This document shows, piece after piece, positions 10,217-18,561 of a DNA stretch of 31,189 nucleotides. The notes under the pieces are model-generated. The model was not told where the DNA came from and ran no database searches. It worked only from the letters and a program-made list of their open reading frames with translations. Both the position numbers and the translations under genes were made by a program. Within the stretch, counting starts at the first letter, position 1. Each line of letters opens with the position of its first letter. This DNA is from CAJXJP01 sp034111025 (lineage in GTDB: Bacteria > Patescibacteriota > Gracilibacteria > BD1-5 > UBA6164). The stretch lies in assembly GCA_034111025.1 (NCBI GenBank), contig JAWUYB010000016.1:1-31189 (forward strand). The letters are read 5' to 3'.

Positions 10217-10238
10217 GCCTCACAGCTTATTTTTTTAT
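10209..10238. terminator. Bidirectional terminator
   Basis: The stem AAATAAGC/GCTTATTT with a short loop and flanking A and T runs overlaps the stop codons of the surface protein (10216) and of the convergent membrane protein (10235). Confidence 0.83.
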
Positions 10239-10969
10239 TTTCTAAAACTTTCTAATATTTCACGTGCAACGTCTTTTCAACCAAGACCAAATGCAATTCA
10301 ACCAGCGAATGTTAACATAGCTACAAACCCTGTTAAAATGACTGTAATGATATCACTAGCAATACCGACCTTATCTAAAACAACCATCAAAGTAAAAAAT
10401 AACATAATTACCTTAGCTCCTGAAGCAATAATTTTAGCTGTTTTTTGTTTTGTTAAATTTAAAGTTTGATAAATAACATCATAAATAAAGTTAGCAAAAC
10501 GTACTCAAAAAAACATTATTACTATCCCAATGAATAAACTTGGAAGGTAGGTTAATAGATCTCAAAGAAATTTTTCTACCTCATCAATTCCAATAGCAAC
10601 AATTGAAAAACGAAAGAATACTAAAAATATATAATATCCCATAGCTTTCCCAAAAATTTCATCAAGTTTTACTCTTTGAGAGAATTTTTTCTTTTTTTCT
10701 ACAGTTTTACTTTCTTTTGCCTTTTCTTCGTCTGGATTTTCAGGAATATGAGCAATATCTTCAAAATCAATAGTTAATCTATCAATTAATTCAATAAGTT
10801 TAAACTTTTTAAATGCGTACAGTATGATTTTATAGGATATTACAGAAGCAAATATTCAAATGATGAGTAATATTAACGCTCATAATACCTTTGGTGCATA
10901 AAATTCTGCACTGGCAAGTACAGAAGTATAAATTCCATTAACAAAACTAGAGTAATCAAAATTGAGCAT
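10235..10969 (-). CDS. Conserved TM-helix-repeat membrane protein (MscS-like, CmpX type)
   Basis: This 244-residue protein has about four membrane segments: VLGALILLIIGIFASVISY near residue 30, then AMGYYIFLVFFRFSIVAIGI, YLPSLFIGIVIMFFGVRFA and VIMLFFTLMVVLDKVGI. A last segment, ILTGFVAMLTFAGGIAFGLGG, has the Gly/Ala-rich pattern of the pore helix in MscS-like proteins and ends in the GLGGKDVA motif. A charged cytoplasmic loop lies near residues 70-95 (EEKAKESKTVEKKKK). Known relatives are the TM_helix repeat proteins (CmpX and similar), thought to be small mechanosensitive channels, but without the cytoplasmic beta domain of MscS. Several pore-helix glycines may be TGA. The gene stands alone between the surface protein and the tRNA. 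Confidence 0.82.
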
Positions 10970-11032
10970 ATTTATTATAAAAAAATAACATACTATTAGT
11001 TTAACATACTTTTATTAAAATCAAAAATTTAT

Positions 11033-11060
11033 TTGACTTTAACAGAGATAATATTATACT
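11033..11060 (+). promoter_or_regulatory. Promoter of tRNA-Gly(UCA)
   Basis: TTGACT (11033-11038) and TATACT (11055-11060) are separated by 16 bases and lie about 20 bases before the mature tRNA end. The -35 is the same as in the Gly-Ile cassettes. Confidence 0.7.
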
Positions 11061-11080
11061 CCCTCATGCATATTTTTCAT

Positions 11081-11159
11081 GCGGGGGTAACATAATAGAG
11101 TGAGTGTACTGAGGCTTCAACCCTCGGGTGTGCGAGTTCAAACCTCGTCCCCCGCTCCA
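11081..11159 (+). tRNA. tRNA-Gly (UCA), reads UGA as glycine
   Basis: A 79-base cloverleaf with acceptor GCGGGGG/CCCCCGC, discriminator U and encoded CCA. The D-stem is ACAT/GTGT with a 10-base loop, AATAGAGTGA, that lacks the usual GG. The anticodon stem TGAGG/CCTCG can be extended by one C-G pair and encloses loop CTTCAAC, giving anticodon UCA. The T-arm is GCGAG/CTCGT with loop TTCAAAC. The first five acceptor pairs and the U discriminator are the same as in tRNA-Gly(UCC) at 77-153, consistent with charging by glycyl-tRNA synthetase. It is too short and lacks the long variable arm of tRNA-Sec. With the in-frame TGA codons throughout the window, it explains code 25. Confidence 0.95.
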
Positions 11160-11175
11160 ATTTAAAATATGTAGC

Positions 11176-11212
11176 AAAAAAGACAAAGTCGCTTCTAGGC
11201 TTTGTCTTTTTT
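11176..11212 (+). terminator. Terminator after tRNA-Gly(UCA)
   Basis: A 12-bp stem AAAAAGACAAAG/CTTTGTCTTTTT with a T run starts 16 bases after the tRNA CCA, so the tRNA is a single-gene transcript. Confidence 0.88.
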
Positions 11213-11332
11213 GTGATTGAAAACTATAACTAATAAAATTTGGATATTATCTTGATTTAATACTAAATATTAATATAATCAAGCCAAATTTAGGTGAGTT
11301 TTTCACATTTTATATATGATAATATAAGAATT

Positions 11333-11674
11333 ATGGCAAATAGTCACGGACTGAAATCGAATATAGTAAAAAAACAAGCTGCTGCAAGAAAACTTGCAAA
11401 AGGGAAAAAGAAAGGGGATCATTCAGTATATATTGGAAATGAAAATGCTCAAACAAGAAAAAATCAATCATATAAAGCTAGAACTCATTACCTTCAAAAT
11501 AAAGAGAAATTTCCTAAAAAGAGACTAAAAACTAAAAATATTGAAGCACTTATGGAACAAGGTATAATTGATGATAGAGGTTTCTTTAGAACAGGGAAAA
11601 AGAAAAACTTCATTACTAAATCAATGGTAGATGGAAAAGGTTTCGATTTTTACGGAATGCCTAGAGCAAAATAA
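11333..11674 (+). CDS. Small basic protein of unknown function
   Basis: I do not recognise this 113-residue, Lys/Arg-rich protein (roughly a third basic in the first two thirds: KKQAAARKLAKGKKKGDH). It has no signal peptide or membrane segment, and its charge suggests an RNA- or DNA-binding protein, perhaps ribosome-associated; this is inference from composition only. The start at 11333 (MANSHGLK) is preferred to the ATG 39 bases upstream because the extra residues look like untranslated leader. All ten or so glycines use GGN codons, but the gene is short and has no Shine-Dalgarno site, so this does not by itself mark it as foreign. It is followed at once by a terminator. Confidence 0.72.
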   Translation: MANSHGLKSNIVKKQAAARKLAKGKKKGDHSVYIGNENAQTRKNQSYKARTHYLQNKEKFPKKRLKTKNIEALMEQGIIDDRGFFRTGKKKNFITKSMVDGKGFDFYGMPRAK

Positions 11675-11682
11675 TTTTTTCT

Positions 11683-11710
11683 AAAAGTACTTATTAGAGT
11701 ACTTTTTTTT
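11683..11710 (+). terminator. Terminator after the small basic protein
   Basis: Stem AAAAGTAC/GTACTTTT with an 8-base loop and a run of T, starting 9 bases after the stop codon. Confidence 0.85.
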
Positions 11711-11726
11711 ATTGAATTAAATTTAT

Positions 11727-11850
11727 TTGACAATATTATTTTTATATGTAAAGTCTTCCTACTTTTTAAAAGTGATTTATAAGATGCCAAATTTAGATTT
11801 TATAAATTTAATCAAACAAACCGAGGCTAGAACCCTCAACGGAGAAAAAT
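11727..11850 (+). promoter_or_regulatory. Promoter and leader of lipoprotein gene 1
   Basis: TTGACA (11727-11732) is followed 16 bases later by TAAAGT. The leader contains CTTCCTACTTT and, just before the start, CCGAGGCTAGAACCCTCA (a GAGG/CCTC mini-hairpin) followed by GGAG seven bases before the ATG. The same order of elements recurs upstream of lipoprotein gene 2. A strong Shine-Dalgarno site is unusual here: the code-25 genes I checked in this window have none. Confidence 0.6.
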
Positions 11851-13155
11851 ATGAATATTCTTAAATATATTCTTAGAGGAACAATCGTATATTTAACATT
11901 AACTCTCACAGCTTGTGGAGGAGGTGATGATAAAACAACTTATGTTGATGTACCAGTTCCAGGTCCAGAAACAACAATTATTGAGACAGTAGAAGTTGAA
12001 AAACAACCTTATAAATTTTCAGCTTCGTTAAGTTCTTTTGGCTTTGCTGCTCAAGATGATTTACCAGTGGTTATAAATGATGGAGAAAAACCTGAAAATA
12101 TTCATCTTAGATATGTTGAAGCTACTTTTCGATATCTAGATGAAAATAATCGTTGGTTAAAACCTACAACTGTTGAGGTCAATCTAGATCAAGACACATT
12201 TACTGTAAATTTATATGAATCAGGTAATTATGCTGTTTATATACGGGCTAGTCATGATTCTGATAATGGAGTTGATGATCATTCAGAATCGTTTTATACA
12301 AATATTATCGTTGATATTCAAGATGATAAACATGTAAATGCTGTTCTGTTACCATTTATATCAGAAGAAGAGTATACTGATATACAATTAACTGGTGAAC
12401 GTACAGCAACTGTTTTTGATTATATGGTTCACGGTGATAAAATATGTTATAAATCTGAAAATAATTACTTTTATAATATGTTTTATTTGAGAGAAGATTC
12501 TCAATATGATTCATTTAGACTGCTTTGTAATACAGAAGCTACTTTAACAAAAATGCAACTAGGCATGACTGATGAAGTTATATTTTCATTACCTAATGAA
12601 AATTATGATTATATCGACTATCCTGGTTCAAGTGACATTAATTTAGACTTCGCGTTAAGTATCGGTAATAATTATATTAATTATAAAGTCAAAGAATCTG
12701 AAAATACAGATTCTCTAAATATTAAAATTAATTCATTAACTATTGATACAAGTGCTGAACAACAAGTCATTTATGGAATTGTAAATAGTACAAAATATAT
12801 TGTTGAACATCCGGAATTTTATGTTCCAGATACAAACGAAGTTATTTTAACGGCTATTTACGGATCAATTAACGTAGATGATATTTGTTTAAATAAAGAA
12901 ACATTTAGAGTTAATGGGGAAGATGTTGCATACGATTACTATTCTAGTGATCTGAATGCTTACTGTTTCAAACCCACTGGCTTAGAAGGTCAAAATGTGA
13001 GATTAGATATTTTCCCAAGAACTGAACTTGATACTTGGAGAGGATGGATATTTGAATCTGACGAAGTAGGCTTAAAAATTGTTTATGCAAAAGGACATAG
13101 TCCTTATACAAATTCAAACGGAGAAAACCCCGTTATAGAATGGACTGCTCCATAA
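11851..13155 (+). CDS. Lipoprotein of unknown function 1 (possible recent acquisition)
   Basis: This 434-residue protein has a lipoprotein signal: basic start, hydrophobic segment IVYLTLTL and lipobox LTAC at residues 19-22, with Cys22 as the lipidated residue. A GGGDD linker and a Pro/Val-rich stretch follow, then a long beta-rich region with no recognised domain and several Cys that could pair. All 23 glycines use GGN and none uses TGA, whereas in folD about half are TGA. It also has a strong GGAG ribosome site. C-GGG linkers after the lipobox are common in gammaproteobacterial lipoproteins. I infer acquisition from a standard-code bacterium; a chimeric assembly is the main alternative. Its middle and C-terminal parts resemble lipoprotein 2 (for example YESGNYAVYI with YEVGNYIIKV), so the two are probably paralogs. 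Confidence 0.85.
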   Translation: MNILKYILRGTIVYLTLTLTACGGGDDKTTYVDVPVPGPETTIIETVEVEKQPYKFSASLSSFGFAAQDDLPVVINDGEKPENIHLRYVEATFRYLDENNRWLKPTTVEVNLDQDTFTVNLYESGNYAVYIRASHDSDNGVDDHSESFYTNIIVDIQDDKHVNAVLLPFISEEEYTDIQLTGERTATVFDYMVHGDKICYKSENNYFYNMFYLREDSQYDSFRLLCNTEATLTKMQLGMTDEVIFSLPNENYDYIDYPGSSDINLDFALSIGNNYINYKVKESENTDSLNIKINSLTIDTSAEQQVIYGIVNSTKYIVEHPEFYVPDTNEVILTAIYGSINVDDICLNKETFRVNGEDVAYDYYSSDLNAYCFKPTGLEGQNVRLDIFPRTELDTWRGWIFESDEVGLKIVYAKGHSPYTNSNGENPVIEWTAP

Positions 13156-13172
13156 TTTTATATTAAATGATT

Positions 13173-13198
13173 AAAAACCTCGCGTGCGGGGTTTTTTT
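13173..13198 (+). terminator. Terminator after lipoprotein gene 1
   Basis: Stem AAAAACCTCGC/GCGGGGTTTTT (one G-U pair) with a T run, 18 bases after the stop. Its GC-rich stem is unlike the AT-rich terminators of most neighbours. Confidence 0.85.
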
Positions 13199-13264
13199 AT
13201 TTGTTATATTTTATAGAATATAATTATTTTTAAAATTAAATTAGTATTAAATATAATATTTTAT

Positions 13265-13371
13265 TTGACATATATACTATTATATTTATAGTTAGAATAG
13301 TTATAAGTATCCTACTTATTTAACTCAAATACCAAAATAAACGAGGTTAGGTTATACCTCAGGAGATATAT
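13265..13371 (+). promoter_or_regulatory. Promoter and leader of lipoprotein gene 2
   Basis: TTGACA (13265-13270), 16 bases, then TATAGT (13287-13292). The leader has TATCCTACTTA, then ACGAGGTTAGGTTATACCTC (a GAGGT/ACCTC hairpin), then AGGAG about seven bases before the ATG. The parallel with the leader at 11727-11850 suggests one regulatory unit was duplicated with its gene. Confidence 0.65.
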
Positions 13372-14679
13372 ATGAAACAGATATACCCTTTATTAGTAGC
13401 TGTAATTTTTTCTATAACATTAGCTGCTTGTGGTGGTGGTGGTGGTAGTGAAGGTAGTTCAACAACTCCGACACCGACACCAACTCCAACCCCTCAACCA
13501 GCAGATCCTACTGCTACAGTAAGTTTTACTGCAAGTTCTGGAGAAACTAATACTGATGTATTGTTTGCTAATTTAACTGGTAGTGAAAACATTGATTCAT
13601 TGACGTTTGAACTCAATGGTATTACTGGATATGTTGTAATAAATGGTCAAAACGTATTAATTGAAAATAATTCTGTTGATGTATCATCGTATGCATCAAA
13701 AGACTTTCAATTAATATTAAATCATGATACTGCTGGAACCTATAATATAGCTATAACAGGCTTTACAGTAGGTGCTAAAAGTTATAATTTGACTGATAAT
13801 CAAGATATTACTTTTACAGCTCCACCTACTGTAACTGGACGATTAAGTTTAACCCTTCAAGCTGCAGCAACTGGTATTCTTGTTGGAAATACCGATCAAA
13901 GTACTCCTCAAGAAATTGAAAAAGGATCCGTAAGTGAATTTTTACTTCGTGATTTACAATCTGAAATTTTTACCTATACACCTGGTGTTGAAGGTAAAAG
14001 TTTACATAGTACTGTAAACTTGAGTCTAATTGACGGCCAAGAAAAACTCATTTATGAAGTGGGTAATTACATTATTAAGGTATCAGGAGTTGCAAATATT
14101 AACGGTGAAGACAAAATCTTTTCATCTACACGAAAAGCTAGCGTAACTCAAGGAGGTTCTATAAGTGTAGGTTTTGCCTTAACTGCAGAATCTGTAACTT
14201 CGCAACAAGTTGATGATATGGCTAATTATGACTCAACATTTGTTGATGGTGATACTAAAAATATCACATTATCTGATATTATGCCTGCTGGGAATTGTTT
14301 CATGAGCTTTAAACAAGATAACTTTCTATTAGGAGTTAATTCTAATTTAGATATACAATTAGTCTTACTTTGTTTATCTGGTAGTGAAACTTTCCTAGGC
14401 TTACAACTCGACGTAGATAAGTATGTTCAAGTAACATTTAATTCAGATTCAATGGCTGACCCTGTTGTATATGATGTAAATGACACTGTAAGAGCATATG
14501 AAATCTATACTCCTTTAAATAAAGGAAGTTCAGTTATAAACGTATCATTTGGTAACGTTTCATATTCTGATGATTTATTAAATATTTATATAAAAGAGCC
14601 CTCTGTAAGTAATACTCCTGTGTACTCACCGGATATGCCTATAGAAGGGATTCATTTACCTATAACTATTGTTGAATAA
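13372..14679 (+). CDS. Lipoprotein of unknown function 2 (possible recent acquisition)
   Basis: This 435-residue protein has lipobox LAAC at residues 17-20, then a GGGGGS stretch and a Thr-Pro repeat (TPTPTPTPTP) that should act as an extended tether. The rest is beta-rich and Ser/Thr/Asn-rich, perhaps Ig-like modules (TATVSFTASSGETNTDVLF, TGRLSLTLQAAATG), without a recognised enzyme motif. None of about 35 glycines is TGA. With lipoprotein 1 that makes none of about 58, against roughly half in folD. It also has an AGGAG site and a consensus promoter. The domain style and codon use resemble genes of standard-code Gram-negative bacteria. It is probably anchored in the outer leaflet of the cell membrane and exposed, but the function is unknown. 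Confidence 0.85.
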   Translation: MKQIYPLLVAVIFSITLAACGGGGGSEGSSTTPTPTPTPTPQPADPTATVSFTASSGETNTDVLFANLTGSENIDSLTFELNGITGYVVINGQNVLIENNSVDVSSYASKDFQLILNHDTAGTYNIAITGFTVGAKSYNLTDNQDITFTAPPTVTGRLSLTLQAAATGILVGNTDQSTPQEIEKGSVSEFLLRDLQSEIFTYTPGVEGKSLHSTVNLSLIDGQEKLIYEVGNYIIKVSGVANINGEDKIFSSTRKASVTQGGSISVGFALTAESVTSQQVDDMANYDSTFVDGDTKNITLSDIMPAGNCFMSFKQDNFLLGVNSNLDIQLVLLCLSGSETFLGLQLDVDKYVQVTFNSDSMADPVVYDVNDTVRAYEIYTPLNKGSSVINVSFGNVSYSDDLLNIYIKEPSVSNTPVYSPDMPIEGIHLPITIVE

Positions 14680-14696
14680 TATCAACAGAAACTTTC

Positions 14697-14725
14697 AAAA
14701 GCCTACTTAAAAGTAGGCTTTTTTA
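14697..14725 (+). terminator. Terminator after lipoprotein gene 2
   Basis: A perfect stem AAAAGCCTACTT/AAGTAGGCTTTT ends in a T run, 17 bases after the stop codon. Confidence 0.9.
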
Positions 14726-14782
14726 TTTGTGAAAAATTTTATTTAAAATATAATTAATAAAATTATTATTTATACAGACGAC

Positions 14783-15493
14783 ATGCAAAGAATTTACTTA
14801 GAAAATACTGATTTATCTCAAGAAAAAATTACACTCAAAGATAAAGAATTAGTTCATCAGTTAACAAAAGTTCTCAGGGTCAGAATCTGAGAAAATATTT
14901 ATTTATTTGATGGAATCAATAACTCTGATGTTTTATTTAAAATAATAGAATTATGAAAAAGAGAAATTTCTCTAGAAAGAATCTCTCAAAATGATAATAA
15001 CTCAGAAATAAATTTCAAACTATCTCTTTACAATGCTATTCCTAATAAGTTAGAAAAAATCGAGTATATTATTCAAAAGGGAACTGAAATAGGGTTTACA
15101 AAGTTTAATTTTTTTAGAACAGATAGAAGTCAAAAACTTGTTATCTCTGAGAATAAGATGATTCGTTTAGAAAAAATTATTACCGAAGCTACAGAACAAT
15201 CAGGGAGGGCAGTTATTCCTGAAATAAATATTCTAGATAATTTTGATATTAGTAATTTACCTGATGGAAAAAATATATTTTTTCATACTCAAAATGAAAA
15301 TTCTTCGGATTTAAAAAATCTATCAAAAAACTCTTGAGATATTATTAATTTATTTGTAGGACCAGAAGGTGGTTGGTCAAATAGAGAAGTTGATATATTA
15401 GAAAAAAATACTACTAGAATACATTTAGGAAACAGAATTCTCAGAACAGAGACTACTTGAATAGTTACTGGATTTTATATAATTCAAAGCTAA
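14783..15493 (+). CDS. rsmE: 16S rRNA (uracil(1498)-N(3))-methyltransferase RsmE
   Basis: The 236-residue protein has the RsmE layout. An N-terminal PUA-like part (MQRIYLEN, then HQLTKVLRVRIGENIYLFDG) is followed by a SPOUT domain with KLEKIEYIIQKGTEIG (about residue 92), the EATEQSGRA segment, and the knotted SAM site FVGPEGGWSNRE (about residue 190) with LGNRILRTETTGIV at the end. RsmE methylates N3 of U1498 in helix 44 of 16S rRNA in the assembled 30S subunit. TGA encodes glycine at several places, including the RIGEN and TETTGIV positions, and no Shine-Dalgarno site is visible. This marks the return to typical code-25 sequence directly after the lipoprotein pair. Confidence 0.94.
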
Positions 15494-15495
15494 AA

Positions 15496-15526
15496 AAAAA
15501 GAAAAGATATTATCTTTTCTTTTTTT
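15496..15526. terminator. Bidirectional terminator between rsmE and the minus-strand gene
   Basis: Stem AAAAGAAAAGATA/TATCTTTTCTTTT with A and T runs on its two sides. It contains the stop codon of the convergent gene at 15510. Confidence 0.82.
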
Positions 15527-16676
15527 CTTCTCATTTCTCACGCTGTTCTTGTTTTATTTTATTTTGTTCTTGTTGAATTACTTTATCTATTGCGATATGT
15601 AACATCCAAAACAAATCAGATGTTTCAATATTATCTTTTATAAAATCATTTAATACTCTTCTATCTAAGGTAGTAGATTTATTCATAAATTTAATTTTTA
15701 TAGATTCACGAAGTTTAATTTTTACTGGAACACGTTTATATTCCTCTTTAAACTTGGGTGTAGTATCATCCAAATTTGCATCTTTTATAGGAACTTCAAC
15801 TCTTACTGTTAATGTATAAGGAAGGATTTTTTTATCTCCAAATAAATCATGAAAAGATATTTTTGGTTTTCTTTCAAAAATTTGCTGATATTTTTGATAC
15901 ATATTTTTGATATAAAAAGGATACTCTATACCAGTATATTGCATAATATCGCTTTCTTCTTTTAGAATTTTTTTTATTTTACTATCAATTTCAGTTTTCT
16001 TTAATTCAGTTTCACGTATTAGTACTCATTCTTTATCAATATTTTCTGACTGTGTTGCTAATGTCTTACTGAATGCTTTATATCTTGTTGCTATACCTTG
16101 ACGTGTTAGATCATAAAACAAATGTTTCATATATTTTAGATTATTCACAGGAATATCTAAATGTTCAGACAAATATTTAGCTTTTATTGCACTTTTTTCA
16201 ATTGCACATTGTTCCTCCTGTGTACGTCTAAACTGTATTAATTTATATTCAGCTTCTTCTCTTAAACAATCTAATAAAGAAGGTAAATTTATTTCATATT
16301 TTCATAATACTGAATAAGTCACTTTCTTAATAGTACTTTCTTTCAACTCTTTTTTACTATTTAATATCATTTTAATAATTGATTCTACATATTTATCAAA
16401 ACTAATATCCTTATATTTACCTTTGTTTCTATTAACTAGGTTTTCAATAGATATCAAGAATATATTAATTGTTCTTTTAATATCATCTTCTTCTATACAT
16501 AATGGATCGTTGTCTATTTCTTTGAGATCTTTTTTATCTAATGAAGTACTTACTGTCTTTTTTACGACTTTTCTTTGAGATACTACTTGAGAATTTTCCT
16601 TAGTAGATAAATCCATATGATCTGGATTCATATGGTTGTTTTGTTTATCTGATGATGTGTTATTAATTACATTCAT
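15510..16676 (-). CDS. Cytosolic protein of unknown function, partner of the membrane protein upstream
   Basis: I do not recognise this 388-residue protein. It has no signal peptide or membrane helix. The N-terminal 60 residues are polar and low-complexity (MNVINNTSSDKQNNHMNPDH). Predicted helical segments follow (RTINIFLISIENLVNRNKGK). A more beta-like, conserved-looking stretch is near residues 290-330 (LPYTLTVRVEVPIKDANLDD and RVPVKIKLRESIKIKF). The C-terminus is strongly charged and likely coiled coil, ending QEQREKGEEKKRK. The run-on past the TGA at 15531 adds seven residues up to a real TAA. It starts 43 bases after the membrane protein gene at 16720-17892 and is likely cotranscribed, so the two may work together at the membrane. 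Confidence 0.78.
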
Positions 16677-16719
16677 AATAAAATTTTATTTATATTTTGT
16701 TTCTATTTTTGAAATTAAT

Positions 16720-17892
16720 TTATTTTTCTTCAACTTTCAAAGTAACATTTTTTTCTATATTATACTTAGCATTTACAGATTTTGTCTTTCATGTTATTTT
16801 TATAAAAGCTGTGTAGATCATATAAACATACGGCATTTTATAGACTGGCTGAGTATGAATGTATCCAATTCAATATATTGATATAATTACGAATAAATAT
16901 AATAAGCCATAACTAAGGCTAGTAAATTTAATAAATAGGACAGTTATAATAAATAATAATGATATTACAATCCCGTTACGAATATGTGTTGAATACTTAT
17001 TTTCTTTTAGAAATACATAAAATAAATTTAACAAGGGAATATATATAGAAAATTTTGGTAATTTCAAATCTGGAAGAGATAATATTTTATCATTTCCAAA
17101 ATCTGATAATATTTTATTTTCTTCTTTTATTTCTGCTTGATATTTATGAACAGCTTGTAAATCATTTCATTTAATATAATTTTTGAAATATCTACATAGA
17201 GCATGTGTATATTGAAACTTATATTCTGGAGAAAAAATACTTGAAAAACGAATTTGAATAATGTTTCATGTAGTAAATAAGTTTAACCCTATAAATACAA
17301 CGTAAACTGTATATATAAGAGTGATAAACATAACTATATCATTATATCAAAAGTTATATAATAATATCAATATAACTGTGAGAAAGAGAGTTAATCTTGA
17401 ACCATGAGTTATATGTAAATTTTTCTTATGTTTTGGCGCTAAATAAAAACTAAAAAATGGAATATATGATAATAATATATCCAATTTATCTCTTTCGCTT
17501 AAATCCGTAGATTCATTATTAATATTTATAATATTTTGAAACTTTGAAACTTTAATTATTTCTCAGATAGCAAACGTATTTCATTTACTTGCTCTGAAGA
17601 CTCAAAATAATAATATTCATAATAAAATAATACATAAAACAGATGCAATTATGTAATTAAGAGCAAAGCTTCATATATTTATACTTGTTCAGATTCAATA
17701 AGATATGAATACTATATAACTCAGTAAAAACCCTAAGTGAATCATAAGAGCTGACTTAGTGTGTTGTTTTATAAATTTATTGCTTAACAAAGGGTTAGTT
17801 TTGTTAAATAAAAACATCCCTGATACAAAAATCATGAAATATGCACTAATAGCATTTCAGATTATTTTAGAATTTTGTTCTTTTTCTAACAT
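16720..17892 (-). CDS. Multi-pass membrane protein of unknown function
   Basis: This 390-residue protein has about eight or nine membrane segments in two clusters. The first (residues 10-115) includes ISAYFMIFVSGMFLF, SALMIHLGFLLSYIVFISYG and YIIASVLCIILLGILLFGVF. The second (residues 150-370) includes LTLFLTVILILLYNF, IVMFITLIYTVYVVFIGLNLF, ISLLFIITVLFIKF and YGLLYLFVIISIYGIGYI. A soluble loop near residues 245-290 is charged (HKYQAEIKEENKILSDFGND). The first cluster resembles DUF4870-like or TMEM-type small membrane proteins, but I cannot assign a family. TGA-Gly codons occur throughout. It is the first gene of a two-gene minus-strand unit and is divergent from engB across a 75-base gap that must hold both promoters. 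Confidence 0.78.
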
Positions 17893-17967
17893 TTTCTCGA
17901 TTTTTTACTTTATATTTTGCTTTTCTTAGGTATTATATCAGAAATTATATTTATAAACAAATTATTA

Positions 17968-18552
17968 ATGAAATTATCAGATGTTAAATTTTACAAATCT
18001 GTGGGATTAGAAACGAGTGAAATTATGTTCGACATGAAATCAGAGGTGGTTTTTGTATGAAGATCTAATGTATGAAAATCGAGTATTATGAATGCTTTAT
18101 TTGAAAAGAAAGACCTTGTGAAAACAAGTTCTCGTCCTGGGAAGACAAAACTAGCCAACATATTTACCGTTGCTAATAAATATTATATGACAGATCTACC
18201 AGGGTATGGTTTTGCTAAATTAGGTAAAAATCTAAAAGAAGCTCTTGATGGTCTTATATCTTGGTATTTAGAAGAAAGAACTACTCATTTAAAAAAAGTA
18301 GTTATTCTTATAGATTCTAAAATCGGTGCTCAACAAACTGATATAGATATGTATAAATATCTATTAGAATTAGAGCTACCTCTTACTATTGTTTTATCAA
18401 AAATAGATAAGATTTGAAAAAATGAATTAAATAAAAGTTTAGCTCATGCTCGTGAGGTATTCTTTGGTCAAGAAATCATACCAGTTTCTTCAACTAAAAA
18501 ATTATGAATAAGTGAATTAGCAAAATCTATTAAAATTGCCTTACTTGGATAA
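17968..18552 (+). CDS. engB: Ribosome biogenesis GTP-binding protein EngB (YihA/YsxC)
   Basis: The 194-residue GTPase has all G motifs. G1 is VGRSNVGKSS at residues 30-39, where both P-loop glycines (18058 and 18073) are TGA codons. G2 is the SSRPGKTK loop, G3 is DLPGYGFAKL, G4 is LSKIDKI, and G5 is PVSSTKKLG. EngB assists late assembly of the large ribosomal subunit. The P-loop gives especially clear proof that UGA means glycine, because no other residue would support nucleotide binding at these positions. It is first in an operon: the permease follows after 9 bases, trpS after 10 more, and the small protein after 20. Confidence 0.96.
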
Positions 18553-18561
18553 GAAATCACT

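Noticed and set aside
11081..11159. Selenocysteine tRNA (anticodon UCA)
   Set aside because: It is 79 bases with a 7-bp acceptor and no long variable arm, and it shares acceptor pairs and discriminator with tRNA-Gly. UGA is also frequent in ordinary genes, not rare.
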